Shown here: positions 1-8,093 of the stretch, piece after piece
Position numbering within the stretch: the first letter of the stretch is position 1
Layout of the letters: the number at the start of each line of letters is the position of its first letter
From: Flavobacterium sp. HBTb2-11-1
Lineage (GTDB): Bacteria > Bacteroidota > Bacteroidia > Flavobacteriales > Flavobacteriaceae
Length of the DNA stretch: 64,000 nucleotides
Reading direction: 5' to 3'
NCBI RefSeq assembly: GCF_009826975.1
Contig: NZ_WUMO01000012.1
Coordinates: forward strand, 62,001-126,000
Translations under genes and position numbers: made by a program
The notes under the pieces: generated by a model
The model's input: only the letters and a program-made list of their open reading frames with translations
The model's database searches: none
What the model was told of the DNA's origin: nothing

Positions 1-1168
1 ATAAGAACAATCCTCCAGAAATAAAGAAGAATTTAGCGATTTCTGGGTCCGGCCAAGCCAATCCTAAAACCATCATAGTCAATCCTGAAATTCCGAAAAG
101 CATTAATGTTTTTCCAGCGTTTTTACCGCCAACAAAACTTACAGCAATAAATAGTAAAATCCAGATTGGGTAGATGTAAAATGAAGAAACATCGTGGGCT
201 GCGAAGATATTAGCTCCGATAATTACTCCAAAAGCAGCAGCTGGCACAATAAATTTGAGAGCCGTATTAACCAAATTAGAAGTATTGAAAACGTTTACTC
301 CACCATTCCAACGGCCAATCATTAAACTTCCCCAGTAAAGTGCAATAAATGGTGCAACTGCATCTTCTAATATATTTCCGAATTCGTGTGTGTGCAATAA
401 AGCAGGCAAGTTACTGATGATTGTAACTTCAGTTCCAACATAAATAAAAATTCCTAACATACCCAAGTATAATTGCGGATAGTCAAGAATATTAAAACTG
501 CTATGTTTGTCTTTGATGATTGCTTCTTCCTCTTTTACCGGATCTTCAATTTTAGAAAAGTTCATGAAAACTGCAACAGCAATAAATGCAAGACCTAAAA
601 TGATGAACGGCAATTTAATATCTTCTAATGAAAGAGCTGTTTTTTTGTTGTCTCCCATTCCGAATAAAGCAATCCCTAACAAAATAGCTCCAATTGTTGT
701 TCCAAAAGAGTTGATTCCTCCTGCAAGCGTTAAACGGTGCGCTCCAGTTTCTGGACTTCCCATTTTAATGGCTAAAGGGTTTGCTACAATCTGCTGAATA
801 GAAAATCCTAATCCAACTGTAAATAAGGCTGTTAAGAAGAAAGGGAAACTTTGGATTGTAGCTGCCGGAACGAATAAAAACGAACCTACAGCAGATAAAA
901 CTAATCCCGCTGATAGGGTTCTTTTGTATCCGTATTTTTGTAAAACATCTACTTTTAAAGAAACGATAAAGAATATGATTGATCCAACAAAATAAGCAGC
1001 ATAGAAAGCCCAAGCTACTAATTGAGATTGTACTTGCGATAACGTAAATACTTTTTTGAATACTGGAATCAGGATGTCATTGGCTGAACCAACAAAACCC
1101 CAAAAGAAGAAGACGATTATCAAAGAGATAAATTGCCCCCATTTGGTTTGCACATTTTCTGAACTCAT
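1..1168 (-). CDS. MFS sugar transporter, NagP-like (partial, 3' end off window)
   Basis: Inner-membrane major facilitator transporter that probably carries N-acetylglucosamine or another sugar into the cytoplasm. The reverse strand reads MSSENVQTKWGQFISLIIVF from an ATG at 1168 and stays open to the left edge, giving about 389 residues. It is strongly hydrophobic throughout, with segments such as FFFWGFVGSANDILIPVFKK near the start and PLAIKMGSPETGAHRLTLAGG about residues 130-150. This fits the glucose/galactose/GlcNAc (FucP/NagP-like) MFS subfamily. It lies 175 bp downstream of a response regulator on the same strand and next to chitin-degradation genes, so GlcNAc or chitobiose is the likely substrate. 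Substrate choice is inferred from context. The C-terminus is outside the window. Confidence 0.85.
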   Translation of the reverse strand, partial: MSSENVQTKWGQFISLIIVFFFWGFVGSANDILIPVFKKVFTLSQVQSQLVAWAFYAAYFVGSIIFFIVSLKVDVLQKYGYKRTLSAGLVLSAVGSFLFVPAATIQSFPFFLTALFTVGLGFSIQQIVANPLAIKMGSPETGAHRLTLAGGINSFGTTIGAILLGIALFGMGDNKKTALSLEDIKLPFIILGLAFIAVAVFMNFSKIEDPVKEEEAIIKDKHSSFNILDYPQLYLGMLGIFIYVGTEVTIISNLPALLHTHEFGNILEDAVAPFIALYWGSLMIGRWNGGVNVFNTSNLVNTALKFIVPAAAFGVIIGANIFAAHDVSSFYIYPIWILLFIAVSFVGGKNAGKTLMLFGISGLTMMVLGLAWPDPEIAKFFFISGGLFL

Positions 1169-1343
1169 AATAATAAGGTTAATTTTTTATTTTATTGTTT
1201 TTTGAAGACCGTAAATATATTTGTTAGGATTATCAAAAAAAAATAAAAAGGTATAAATAATGTTAAATTTAAACCAACGGCTATGTTTTTTCAACAAAGT
1301 GTTAATTTTAACCCAGTTAGAAAATGTAATTCGTAATTATATT

Positions 1344-2045
1344 TTATTCCAATATCTTGTTTTTAACCTCTTTGCTGTAGTTTCTGCCGATCGGAATGTT
1401 ATAAGATTGTATTTGAACGCGATTTCCTTCTATAGATTTTACCTTATTTAGGGCAATCACATACGATTTATGTATTCTAAGGAAGCGATCAGCTGGTAAT
1501 TCTTCTGATAATGAAGTGAGAGATTTATGAGTAATATAGGTTTTATCTGGTGTTACAACTTTTATGTATTCTTTCATTCCTTCAACGAATAAAATCTCTT
1601 CAATATTAATCTTCATCATTTTTTTATCGACTTTGATAAAAATATGAGAATCGCCTTTTGCAGTTTCGACCTTAATGTTGTTTTTGAGATTGTATTCGGT
1701 TGTAATTTTATTGATGCATTTTATAAATCGTGGCAACGGAATCGGCTTGACTAAATAGTCCAATACATCCAAATCATAACTTTCGGCAGCAAATTCTCTA
1801 AAAGCAGTAGTAATGATAACTTTAGTTTTATTTTCAATAAGACTGATAAGTTCAAAACCTGTCATCATCGGCATGTTAATATCTAGAAAGACGGCATCAA
1901 CAGCTGTGCTGTTTATAAAATCAAGCGCTTCTAGAGAGTTAGTGAATGTAGCTATAACTTCAAAGTCTGTAAAATTGGTAAAATAATTTTCCAGGACTTT
2001 AATAGCTAAAGGCTCATCATCAATTAACACGCATTTAATCTTCAT
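1344..2045 (-). CDS. LytTR-family response regulator
   Basis: DNA-binding response regulator, 233 residues. The N-terminal receiver domain (about 1-120) has acidic residues D9-D10, the phosphoacceptor D55 in VFLDINMP, and the conserved threonine and lysine (VIITTAF, LVKPIP). The C-terminal half (about 130-230) is a LytTR domain with IEEILFVEGMKEYIKVVT and FLRIHKSYVIAL. Its ATG lies 11 bases inside the end of the upstream kinase gene, so the two are co-transcribed and probably translationally coupled. It sits divergently beside the SusC/SusD and chitinase genes and is the obvious local regulator of the chitin locus. This is a different regulatory type from the hybrid two-component systems or ECF sigma factors that control many other Bacteroidota sugar loci. 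Confidence 0.93.
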   Translation of the reverse strand: MKIKCVLIDDEPLAIKVLENYFTNFTDFEVIATFTNSLEALDFINSTAVDAVFLDINMPMMTGFELISLIENKTKVIITTAFREFAAESYDLDVLDYLVKPIPLPRFIKCINKITTEYNLKNNIKVETAKGDSHIFIKVDKKMMKINIEEILFVEGMKEYIKVVTPDKTYITHKSLTSLSEELPADRFLRIHKSYVIALNKVKSIEGNRVQIQSYNIPIGRNYSKEVKNKILE

Positions 2046-3087
2046 TCTGAGTAGGTATTTGTAATCGGATTATGTAGAAATTTAGTTTGGTAGTATGTTT
2101 TAGGCTAAAATTGTTTCTATAAATCAGCTTTAGTCTCTTTTTTGTGTTTACTAAACCAATTCCTCTTTTTGGATTATGATTTTGTGAAAGTACAAAATTA
2201 TTTAAGATTTCAAAATCGAGCGTTTTGTTTTCAAGAACTCTGCAATTGATTTTTATTTTCAAATTTTTGTTATTCAAACCGCCATGCTTGAATGCATTTT
2301 CTACCAATGAAATAAAGATTAAAGGAGGCACAACAACATCATCTATATTCGATTCTAAATTTATGGTAACTTCAACGTTTTCAAAACGCAGCTTTTCAAT
2401 TTCAATATAATTCTGAATATAATCTATTTCCTTTATTAGCGGAACAAATTTGGTTCCTTTGACATCATACAAAACGTATTCCATTAAATTGGAAAGTTTT
2501 ATGATTACATCAGGAACTTTTTTGGATGATTCTAATGATAGTGCGTATAAGTTGTTTAATGTATTAAAGAAAAAATGTGGCTGAATTTGATTTTCGAGGT
2601 ATTTCAGTTTAATCTTAAATTGGTTTTCTCTTAGCGATCTGTTTCTTTCTCTTTCTCGTAACCATGTCAGCGTCAGATAAACTGATGATGCCATTGCTAG
2701 TACATACAACTCTCCAATACAAACGGCAACGATATGATTGATTTCAAAAGGATGATATTCTCTGTTGGCTTCTGGCCATATATTTTCAGATATTATATAA
2801 TAAGTCAGGGCAGTTTTAGCCAAATAAATTCCAAATAAACTTAGAAGCAATAAAAATGTATACATAATATATTTTTGCTTCAATACATACTTCGGAACCA
2901 AGACAAATAAATTCAGATACACTAAAGGAATAACCAGAGAAAATTCAATTAGGTTTGATTTGAAAGAATAAGGGTAATCATTAAAGTAAGCACCCCATCT
3001 TAAAAAGTTTAAAGTAAAGTATACTCCCCAAAACCAAACATGATTTTGCAGTTTAATATCAAATTTAACTTTTCGTATTTCTTTCAA
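2035..3087 (-). CDS. LytS-type sensor histidine kinase, TTG start
   Basis: Membrane sensor kinase of the His_kinase (PF06580) family, 350 residues. About four transmembrane segments (residues 15-35, 45-65, 73-98, 118-142) are followed by a short coiled stretch, the H-box NQIQPHFFFNTLNNLYAL with H171, and a C-terminal ATPase region with FISLVENAFKHGG and RGIGLVNTKKRL. There is no periplasmic sensor domain of any size, so the signal may be sensed in the membrane. The only plausible start is TTG at 3087: an in-frame TAA lies three codons upstream and no ATG occurs near the N-terminus. It overlaps the response regulator by 11 bases and forms its cognate pair. It probably controls the divergent SusC gene. 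Confidence 0.9.
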   Translation of the reverse strand: MKEIRKVKFDIKLQNHVWFWGVYFTLNFLRWGAYFNDYPYSFKSNLIEFSLVIPLVYLNLFVLVPKYVLKQKYIMYTFLLLLSLFGIYLAKTALTYYIISENIWPEANREYHPFEINHIVAVCIGELYVLAMASSVYLTLTWLRERERNRSLRENQFKIKLKYLENQIQPHFFFNTLNNLYALSLESSKKVPDVIIKLSNLMEYVLYDVKGTKFVPLIKEIDYIQNYIEIEKLRFENVEVTINLESNIDDVVVPPLIFISLVENAFKHGGLNNKNLKIKINCRVLENKTLDFEILNNFVLSQNHNPKRGIGLVNTKKRLKLIYRNNFSLKHTTKLNFYIIRLQIPTQNED

Positions 3088-3267
3088 CTGGCTTTAAGTT
3101 CTTTACGAGATTTTGGGTTTTTCTTAACAATAACGAAATATTGTGCAACTTTAAACAATTAACTGCAAAAAGCCAATTTTTTTGAATAAAATTTCGCAAA
3201 AAAAGGATATTGGTGCTTAATTTTTCTATTAGAACGTTTTCGTAAAGCGTATTATTGAATGATTTAT

Positions 3268-3301
3268 GTCGTTCGTTTAAATTTTATTGCTGTTGGTTTA
3301 A
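3268..3301 (+). promoter_or_regulatory. candidate LytTR operator: two GTTsGTTTAA direct repeats
   Basis: GTTCGTTTAA at 3271-3280 and GTTGGTTTAA at 3292-3301 are direct repeats whose starts are exactly 21 bp apart. LytTR proteins typically bind two ~9-bp repeats containing GTTN[AG][TG] with the same spacing, and both copies match that core. The site ends 65 bp upstream of the SusC start, in the divergent region from the LytTR regulator gene. Binding is inferred. Confidence 0.5.
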
Positions 3302-3365
3302 TTTATTTTTTTTAACAATGCCTTAAGAATAATTTTACCTCATAACTAACAAAATAAAAATAAAC

Positions 3366-6300
3366 ATGAAAAAAATTTTCTTAATCTTTATGATTGTTTT
3401 TACGGCGCAAGTTTCGCTTGCACAAGTAAAAAGTGTCAAAGGTGTGATTACAGATTCTGACGGTATGCCATTACCAGGAGCTTCTGTTGCTGTACAAGGA
3501 GGTCAAAAGGGAACAACTACCGATTTTGACGGATTGTATACTATCGAAGTTCAAAAAGGTCAGAGTTTAGTATTTACTTATGTAGGACTAGAAACTCAAA
3601 CGATAGTTGTAGGAGATGCTGCTACAATTAATGTTAAAATGTTAACTGCTGCATCAAATGCTTTAAGCGAGGTGGTTGTTACTTCTTTAGGTATCAAAAA
3701 GACAAGAAAATCTTTAACTTATGCTGCTCAAGAACTTAAAGGAGATGAGTTAGTACGTGTGAAAGATGCCAACGTTATCAATACAATTGCAGGTAAGATT
3801 GCCGGTGTTGCTGTAACTAAGAGTGCTGGTGGAACAGGGGGGTCTACTAAAGTTGTAATTCGTGGAAATTCATCTGTTTCTAATAGCCAGCCTTTGTATG
3901 TAATTGATGGTATTCCTATGTTGAATTCAGGTTCGGGCCAGCCGAATGATTCATTTGGTAGTTTAGCAGGAGGTAACCGTGATGGTGGAGACGTTATTTC
4001 TTTAGTAAATCCTGATGATTATGAAGGTATGACAGTTCTTAAAGGTGCTGCGGCTTCTGTATTATATGGTAGCCAAGGAGCAAACGGGGTAATTTTATTA
4101 TCTTCTAAAAAAGGAAAAACAGGAAAAGCAAACATTATGCTTTCGTCTGTAACAACATTTGAAACAGCAGCGTACCTTCCTAAATTCCAAACAGACTATC
4201 TTGCTGCTGATGGCGCTGATGAGTCTTGGGGAGCAAAAGGAAAGTCTGATGATCATGTAAAAGACTTTTTCACTACAGGAACAACACAAATTACATCTTT
4301 AGGATATTCAATTGGTTCTGAAAATTCTTCTACAGCATTTTCTTATGCAAATACTTCTTCAAGCGGTATTATTCCAGGAAATAATTTGAAGAAAAACAAC
4401 TTTGGTATTCGTCAGACAGCTAAATTCTTTGATGATAAACTAGTATTTGCTGCAAATGCAAATTACACAAGTCAAACTATAGCAAACAAGCCGGTTAATG
4501 GATTTTATTTTAACCCACTTACAGGTGTCTATTTGATGCCAAGAGGAAATGATTTTAATTATTATAAAGATAATTATGAGCAGTTTGATCCATCAAGAAA
4601 TTTAATGGCTCAAAATTGGATGACTAATAGAGATATTATGCAAAATCCATATTGGGCAATTAACAGAAATAGATCTGAAGATAAAAATGATTTCTTCAAT
4701 GGAGCTTTGTCTTTAACGTATAAAGCAACTAATTGGTTATCTATCGCTTCTAGATACAGCTACAATAGAGTAACAAGTTTATTTGATAAGAAAATATATG
4801 CTACTACGCAAGGAACTTTATCTCATATGAATGGTAGATATTATTCTGAGAATGCATTGAGCACACAACGTTATGCCGATTTGATTGCAACAATCAATAC
4901 AAAAATTGGATCTGATTTTAGTTTTAATGCAAACATAGGTACTAGTGTAACGAATACTTTAACGAATCAAAAAACAATTTTAGATTCTGGTATCGGAGGA
5001 GGATTGAAATATGCTAACTGGTTTACTTTGCATAATTTCAATAATAATGATGGAAACTACCAAACAATCGATTCAAGAAGAGAAGTGCAATCAATATTTG
5101 CAGCAACGACATTTGGTTACAAAGACATGTTATTCTTAGACCTTACAGGAAGAAATGACTGGTCATCTACCTTAGTAAATACAGGTACATCAAGTTATTT
5201 TTATCCATCTGTGGGTTTAACTGCAATCATCAGCGAAATGGCAACATTGCCTGAATGGATTAATTATGGTAAAGTACGTGGTACTTATGCACAAGTTGGT
5301 AATGATATCTATCCTTTTATTTCTGTTCCAACAAATTACTATCCTAGCGGAAGTGGTGCAAAATATAATCCTTTAGTTGCACCAAAACCTGGAACGACAT
5401 TAAAACCAGAGCTTAAATCAGAGTTTGAGTTTGGTACAGAATGGAGAATGTTTAATAATAGATTAGGTTTTGAGGTGTCTTACTATAATTCAGAAACTAA
5501 AAACCAATATTTACAGGTTGTTGCTCCAGTTGGAAATAGTGCAGGTGCTGATTTTTATGGTATTAATGCTGGAAGCATAGAAAATAAAGGTTTTGAGGTT
5601 GTGTTAAATGCAGGAATTATTAGAGGAGATAAATTTACTTGGGATTCAGCTATTAACTTCTCACAAAACAAGAATAAGGTAAAAGAAATTCCAGAAGAAT
5701 TAGGAGGAAGAGTAAACTTAACAGATCCAGGTGTAAATAGCTATAGATATGCTTTAGTAGAAGGGAAGCCTTATGGAGTTATTGAAGGATTTAATATTAA
5801 AAAAGATGCTCAAGGCAGAATGTTGTTGAATGATGATGGAACAATTCAAAGAACTGACTGGGAAGAAGTTGGTAATTCTAATCCTGATTTCATGCTTGGT
5901 TTTTCTAATTCATTCAAATTTGGTTCTTTCTTTGCAAATGTATTGATTGATGGCCGTTTTGGAGGTGATGTTATGAGTTTAACTCAAGCTCAAAATGATG
6001 CGTTTGGTGTTTCTAAGGCTACGGGAGATGCTAGGAATGCTGGAGGAGTTGCAGTAAATGCTGTAAAACCAGACGGAACTGCGGTTTCAATGATTGATGC
6101 TCAATCTTACTATTCTCAAGTTGGAGGTAGAGCCGGAATCAGTGGAGAATATGTGTATGATGCTACAAATGTGAGTTTAAGAGAGATTTCTATTGGTTAT
6201 AATTTCAATCCTAAAACACTGCCATTTATTCAAACAGCGAGTATTTCATTTATTGCTAGAAACTTATTCTTTATTTATAAAGATGCTCCTTTTGATCCAA

Positions 6301-6398
6301 ATATTGCATTAAGTACAGGTCAAGGTTTACAAGGGGTAGATATTTATGGTTTGCCTTCTACCAGAAGTATTGGTCTAAATTTAAATGTAACTTTCTAA
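3366..6398 (+). CDS. SusC-like TonB-dependent outer-membrane receptor (chitin locus)
   Basis: Outer-membrane TonB-dependent transporter, 1010 residues, normal for the SusC/RagA family. It would import chitooligosaccharides together with the SusD partner encoded just downstream. A signal peptide (MKKIFLIFMIVFTAQVSLAQ) precedes a carboxypeptidase-D-like regulatory domain (about 24-105, with GVITDSDGMPLPGASV). Then come the plug (about 115-225, with VVIRGNSSVSNSQPLYVIDG and VLKGAAASVLYGSQGANGVI) and a beta-barrel ending in an aromatic residue (LNLNVTF). The ATG at 3366 has no Shine-Dalgarno sequence, as usual in this phylum. SusD begins 10 bp after the stop. The substrate is inferred from the downstream chitinase, hexosaminidase and deaminase; homologues in the F. 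johnsoniae chitin locus are called Cus proteins. Confidence 0.95.
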   Translation: MKKIFLIFMIVFTAQVSLAQVKSVKGVITDSDGMPLPGASVAVQGGQKGTTTDFDGLYTIEVQKGQSLVFTYVGLETQTIVVGDAATINVKMLTAASNALSEVVVTSLGIKKTRKSLTYAAQELKGDELVRVKDANVINTIAGKIAGVAVTKSAGGTGGSTKVVIRGNSSVSNSQPLYVIDGIPMLNSGSGQPNDSFGSLAGGNRDGGDVISLVNPDDYEGMTVLKGAAASVLYGSQGANGVILLSSKKGKTGKANIMLSSVTTFETAAYLPKFQTDYLAADGADESWGAKGKSDDHVKDFFTTGTTQITSLGYSIGSENSSTAFSYANTSSSGIIPGNNLKKNNFGIRQTAKFFDDKLVFAANANYTSQTIANKPVNGFYFNPLTGVYLMPRGNDFNYYKDNYEQFDPSRNLMAQNWMTNRDIMQNPYWAINRNRSEDKNDFFNGALSLTYKATNWLSIASRYSYNRVTSLFDKKIYATTQGTLSHMNGRYYSENALSTQRYADLIATINTKIGSDFSFNANIGTSVTNTLTNQKTILDSGIGGGLKYANWFTLHNFNNNDGNYQTIDSRREVQSIFAATTFGYKDMLFLDLTGRNDWSSTLVNTGTSSYFYPSVGLTAIISEMATLPEWINYGKVRGTYAQVGNDIYPFISVPTNYYPSGSGAKYNPLVAPKPGTTLKPELKSEFEFGTEWRMFNNRLGFEVSYYNSETKNQYLQVVAPVGNSAGADFYGINAGSIENKGFEVVLNAGIIRGDKFTWDSAINFSQNKNKVKEIPEELGGRVNLTDPGVNSYRYALVEGKPYGVIEGFNIKKDAQGRMLLNDDGTIQRTDWEEVGNSNPDFMLGFSNSFKFGSFFANVLIDGRFGGDVMSLTQAQNDAFGVSKATGDARNAGGVAVNAVKPDGTAVSMIDAQSYYSQVGGRAGISGEYVYDATNVSLREISIGYNFNPKTLPFIQTASISFIARNLFFIYKDAPFDPNIALSTGQGLQGVDIYGLPSTRSIGLNLNVTF

Positions 6399-6408
6399 TT
6401 CTAAAAAC

Positions 6409-7989
6409 ATGAAACTAAATAATATAACAAAAGCAACTATTTGTGCCTTGTTACTCACTGCAGCAGGGTGTACAGATAATTTTGAAGACATTAATACTAA
6501 TCCAAATGGTATTACGCTTCCTGATTTTGAGCAAGATTTTAATCACATCAAAGGAGGATTTGCACCGATGTTTAATAATATTCAGGTTTTAAGTCCTGAG
6601 TGGGTGTACCAATTGCAACAAGGATTAAATAGCGATATTTGGTCTGGTTATATGTCAACTCCAACAGGATTTGCTGGGGGAATTAATAATACTACTTATT
6701 CATTAGTTGATGGATGGAATGGATTTATCTGGGATTATGGTTATAAAAATGTGATGTTTAATGCATATGATATAGCTAATAAATCTAAAGGAAAATACGA
6801 TCAATTTTATGCGTTGTCATTGATTTTGAAAGTGGAGGGAATGCATAGAATGACCGATACTTTTGGACCAATTATTTATTCTAAATTTGGTTCTAATGAC
6901 GCAACTATTCCGTACGATTCTCAAGAGGAAGTTTACACTCAAATGTTTGCTGAATTAGATACTGCAGTAGCTGAATTGACAAAAAGAATTGATGCAGGAG
7001 AGGCTTCTACATTTGAATCGACAGATATGTCAGGATACAAAGGAAAGTATGAATCATGGGTTAGGTTTGCTAATACTTTGCGTCTGAGATTAGCGATGCG
7101 TATTGTAAAAGTTAAACCGTCTTTAGCTAAGGCAGAAGCAGAAAAAGCCATTGCACAAAAATTTGGAGTAATGAAAGTTAATGACGATTCGTTTAAAATC
7201 GTTTCACCGGTTTACACAAATCCAATTGCAACAATTAGTGGTGCATGGTTAGATATTCGTATGTCAGCCGATATGGAGTCTATTCTAAAAGGTTACCAAG
7301 ACCCTAGAATCGCTTCTTATTTTGATGTTTCTAAACAATTTCCGGGAGAGTACAAAGGTGTTCGTACTGGTATTAATATTGTTGGAAAATCAGATCATCA
7401 GGATTTTTCTGGAATTGGTGCTGTTGTAAGATCAAAAGAAATCTACCTTATGAATGCTGCAGAAGCTTATTTCTTAAGAGCTGAAGGGGCATTAAGAGGT
7501 TGGAATATGGGTGGCACTGCTCAAGAATTATATGAAACAGGCATTAAAGTGTCGTTTGAGCAAAGAGGTGTTTCGGGTGCTGCAAATTACATTGCTGATA
7601 ATGTTAAGACTCCAATAGCATATGTAGATCCTAATTTTCCAGAAAACAATTCGCCAGCTGTAAATAATGTTACTGTTGCATGGGATGCTGCGGCTACAAA
7701 TGAGGTGAAACTTCAAAAAATTATTACTCAAAAATGGATTGCTGGATTCCCAGAAGGACAAGAAGCTTGGTCTGATTATAGAAGAACAGGATACCCTAAA
7801 CTTTTCCCAGTTCTTAAAAATTATAGTGGAGGAACAATCTCAACTGAATTAGGTGTAAGAAGAATCAATTTTGTTCAGTCTGAGAAAGCTGGTAATGCTG
7901 GTGGAGTGGCAACAGGAGTCGCTAAATTAAATGGTCCTGATAATGGAGGAACAAGGTTGTGGTGGGACACAACAGCTCCAAACTTCTAA
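6409..7989 (+). CDS. SusD/RagB-like surface glycan-binding lipoprotein
   Basis: Outer-membrane lipoprotein, 526 residues, that caps the SusC channel and binds the polysaccharide. The lipobox LTAAGC places the lipidated cysteine at residue 21, followed by TDNFEDINTNPNG, a common beginning of mature SusD-like proteins. The rest is the helical TPR-like SusD fold of the SusD-like_2 type; WISGFPE-like motifs appear as KWIAGFPEGQEAWSDYRRTGYP near residues 445-465, a conserved family signature. It is separated from SusC by 10 bp and clearly forms an operon with it. A strong hairpin follows the stop, which may explain higher expression of SusC/D than of the enzymes behind it. Confidence 0.94.
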   Translation: MKLNNITKATICALLLTAAGCTDNFEDINTNPNGITLPDFEQDFNHIKGGFAPMFNNIQVLSPEWVYQLQQGLNSDIWSGYMSTPTGFAGGINNTTYSLVDGWNGFIWDYGYKNVMFNAYDIANKSKGKYDQFYALSLILKVEGMHRMTDTFGPIIYSKFGSNDATIPYDSQEEVYTQMFAELDTAVAELTKRIDAGEASTFESTDMSGYKGKYESWVRFANTLRLRLAMRIVKVKPSLAKAEAEKAIAQKFGVMKVNDDSFKIVSPVYTNPIATISGAWLDIRMSADMESILKGYQDPRIASYFDVSKQFPGEYKGVRTGINIVGKSDHQDFSGIGAVVRSKEIYLMNAAEAYFLRAEGALRGWNMGGTAQELYETGIKVSFEQRGVSGAANYIADNVKTPIAYVDPNFPENNSPAVNNVTVAWDAAATNEVKLQKIITQKWIAGFPEGQEAWSDYRRTGYPKLFPVLKNYSGGTISTELGVRRINFVQSEKAGNAGGVATGVAKLNGPDNGGTRLWWDTTAPNF

Positions 7990-8018
7990 AAAAAAAGAAT
8001 ATTAAGTTTGGTTAGTAG

Positions 8019-8052
8019 TATGGTATAGATGGTGTAAGCTGTCTATACCATA
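8019..8052 (+). other. intercistronic hairpin after susD
   Basis: ATGGTATAGA at 8020-8029 pairs perfectly with TCTATACCAT at 8042-8051, plus one further outer T-A pair, around a 12-nt loop. No T-run follows, so it is unlikely to be an intrinsic terminator. It may protect the 3' end of a processed susCD transcript or attenuate read-through to nagB. Confidence 0.55.
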
Positions 8053-8093
8053 TCTTAAAACCAAAAGGGTAATTACTACAAAAAAAGAAAAAA

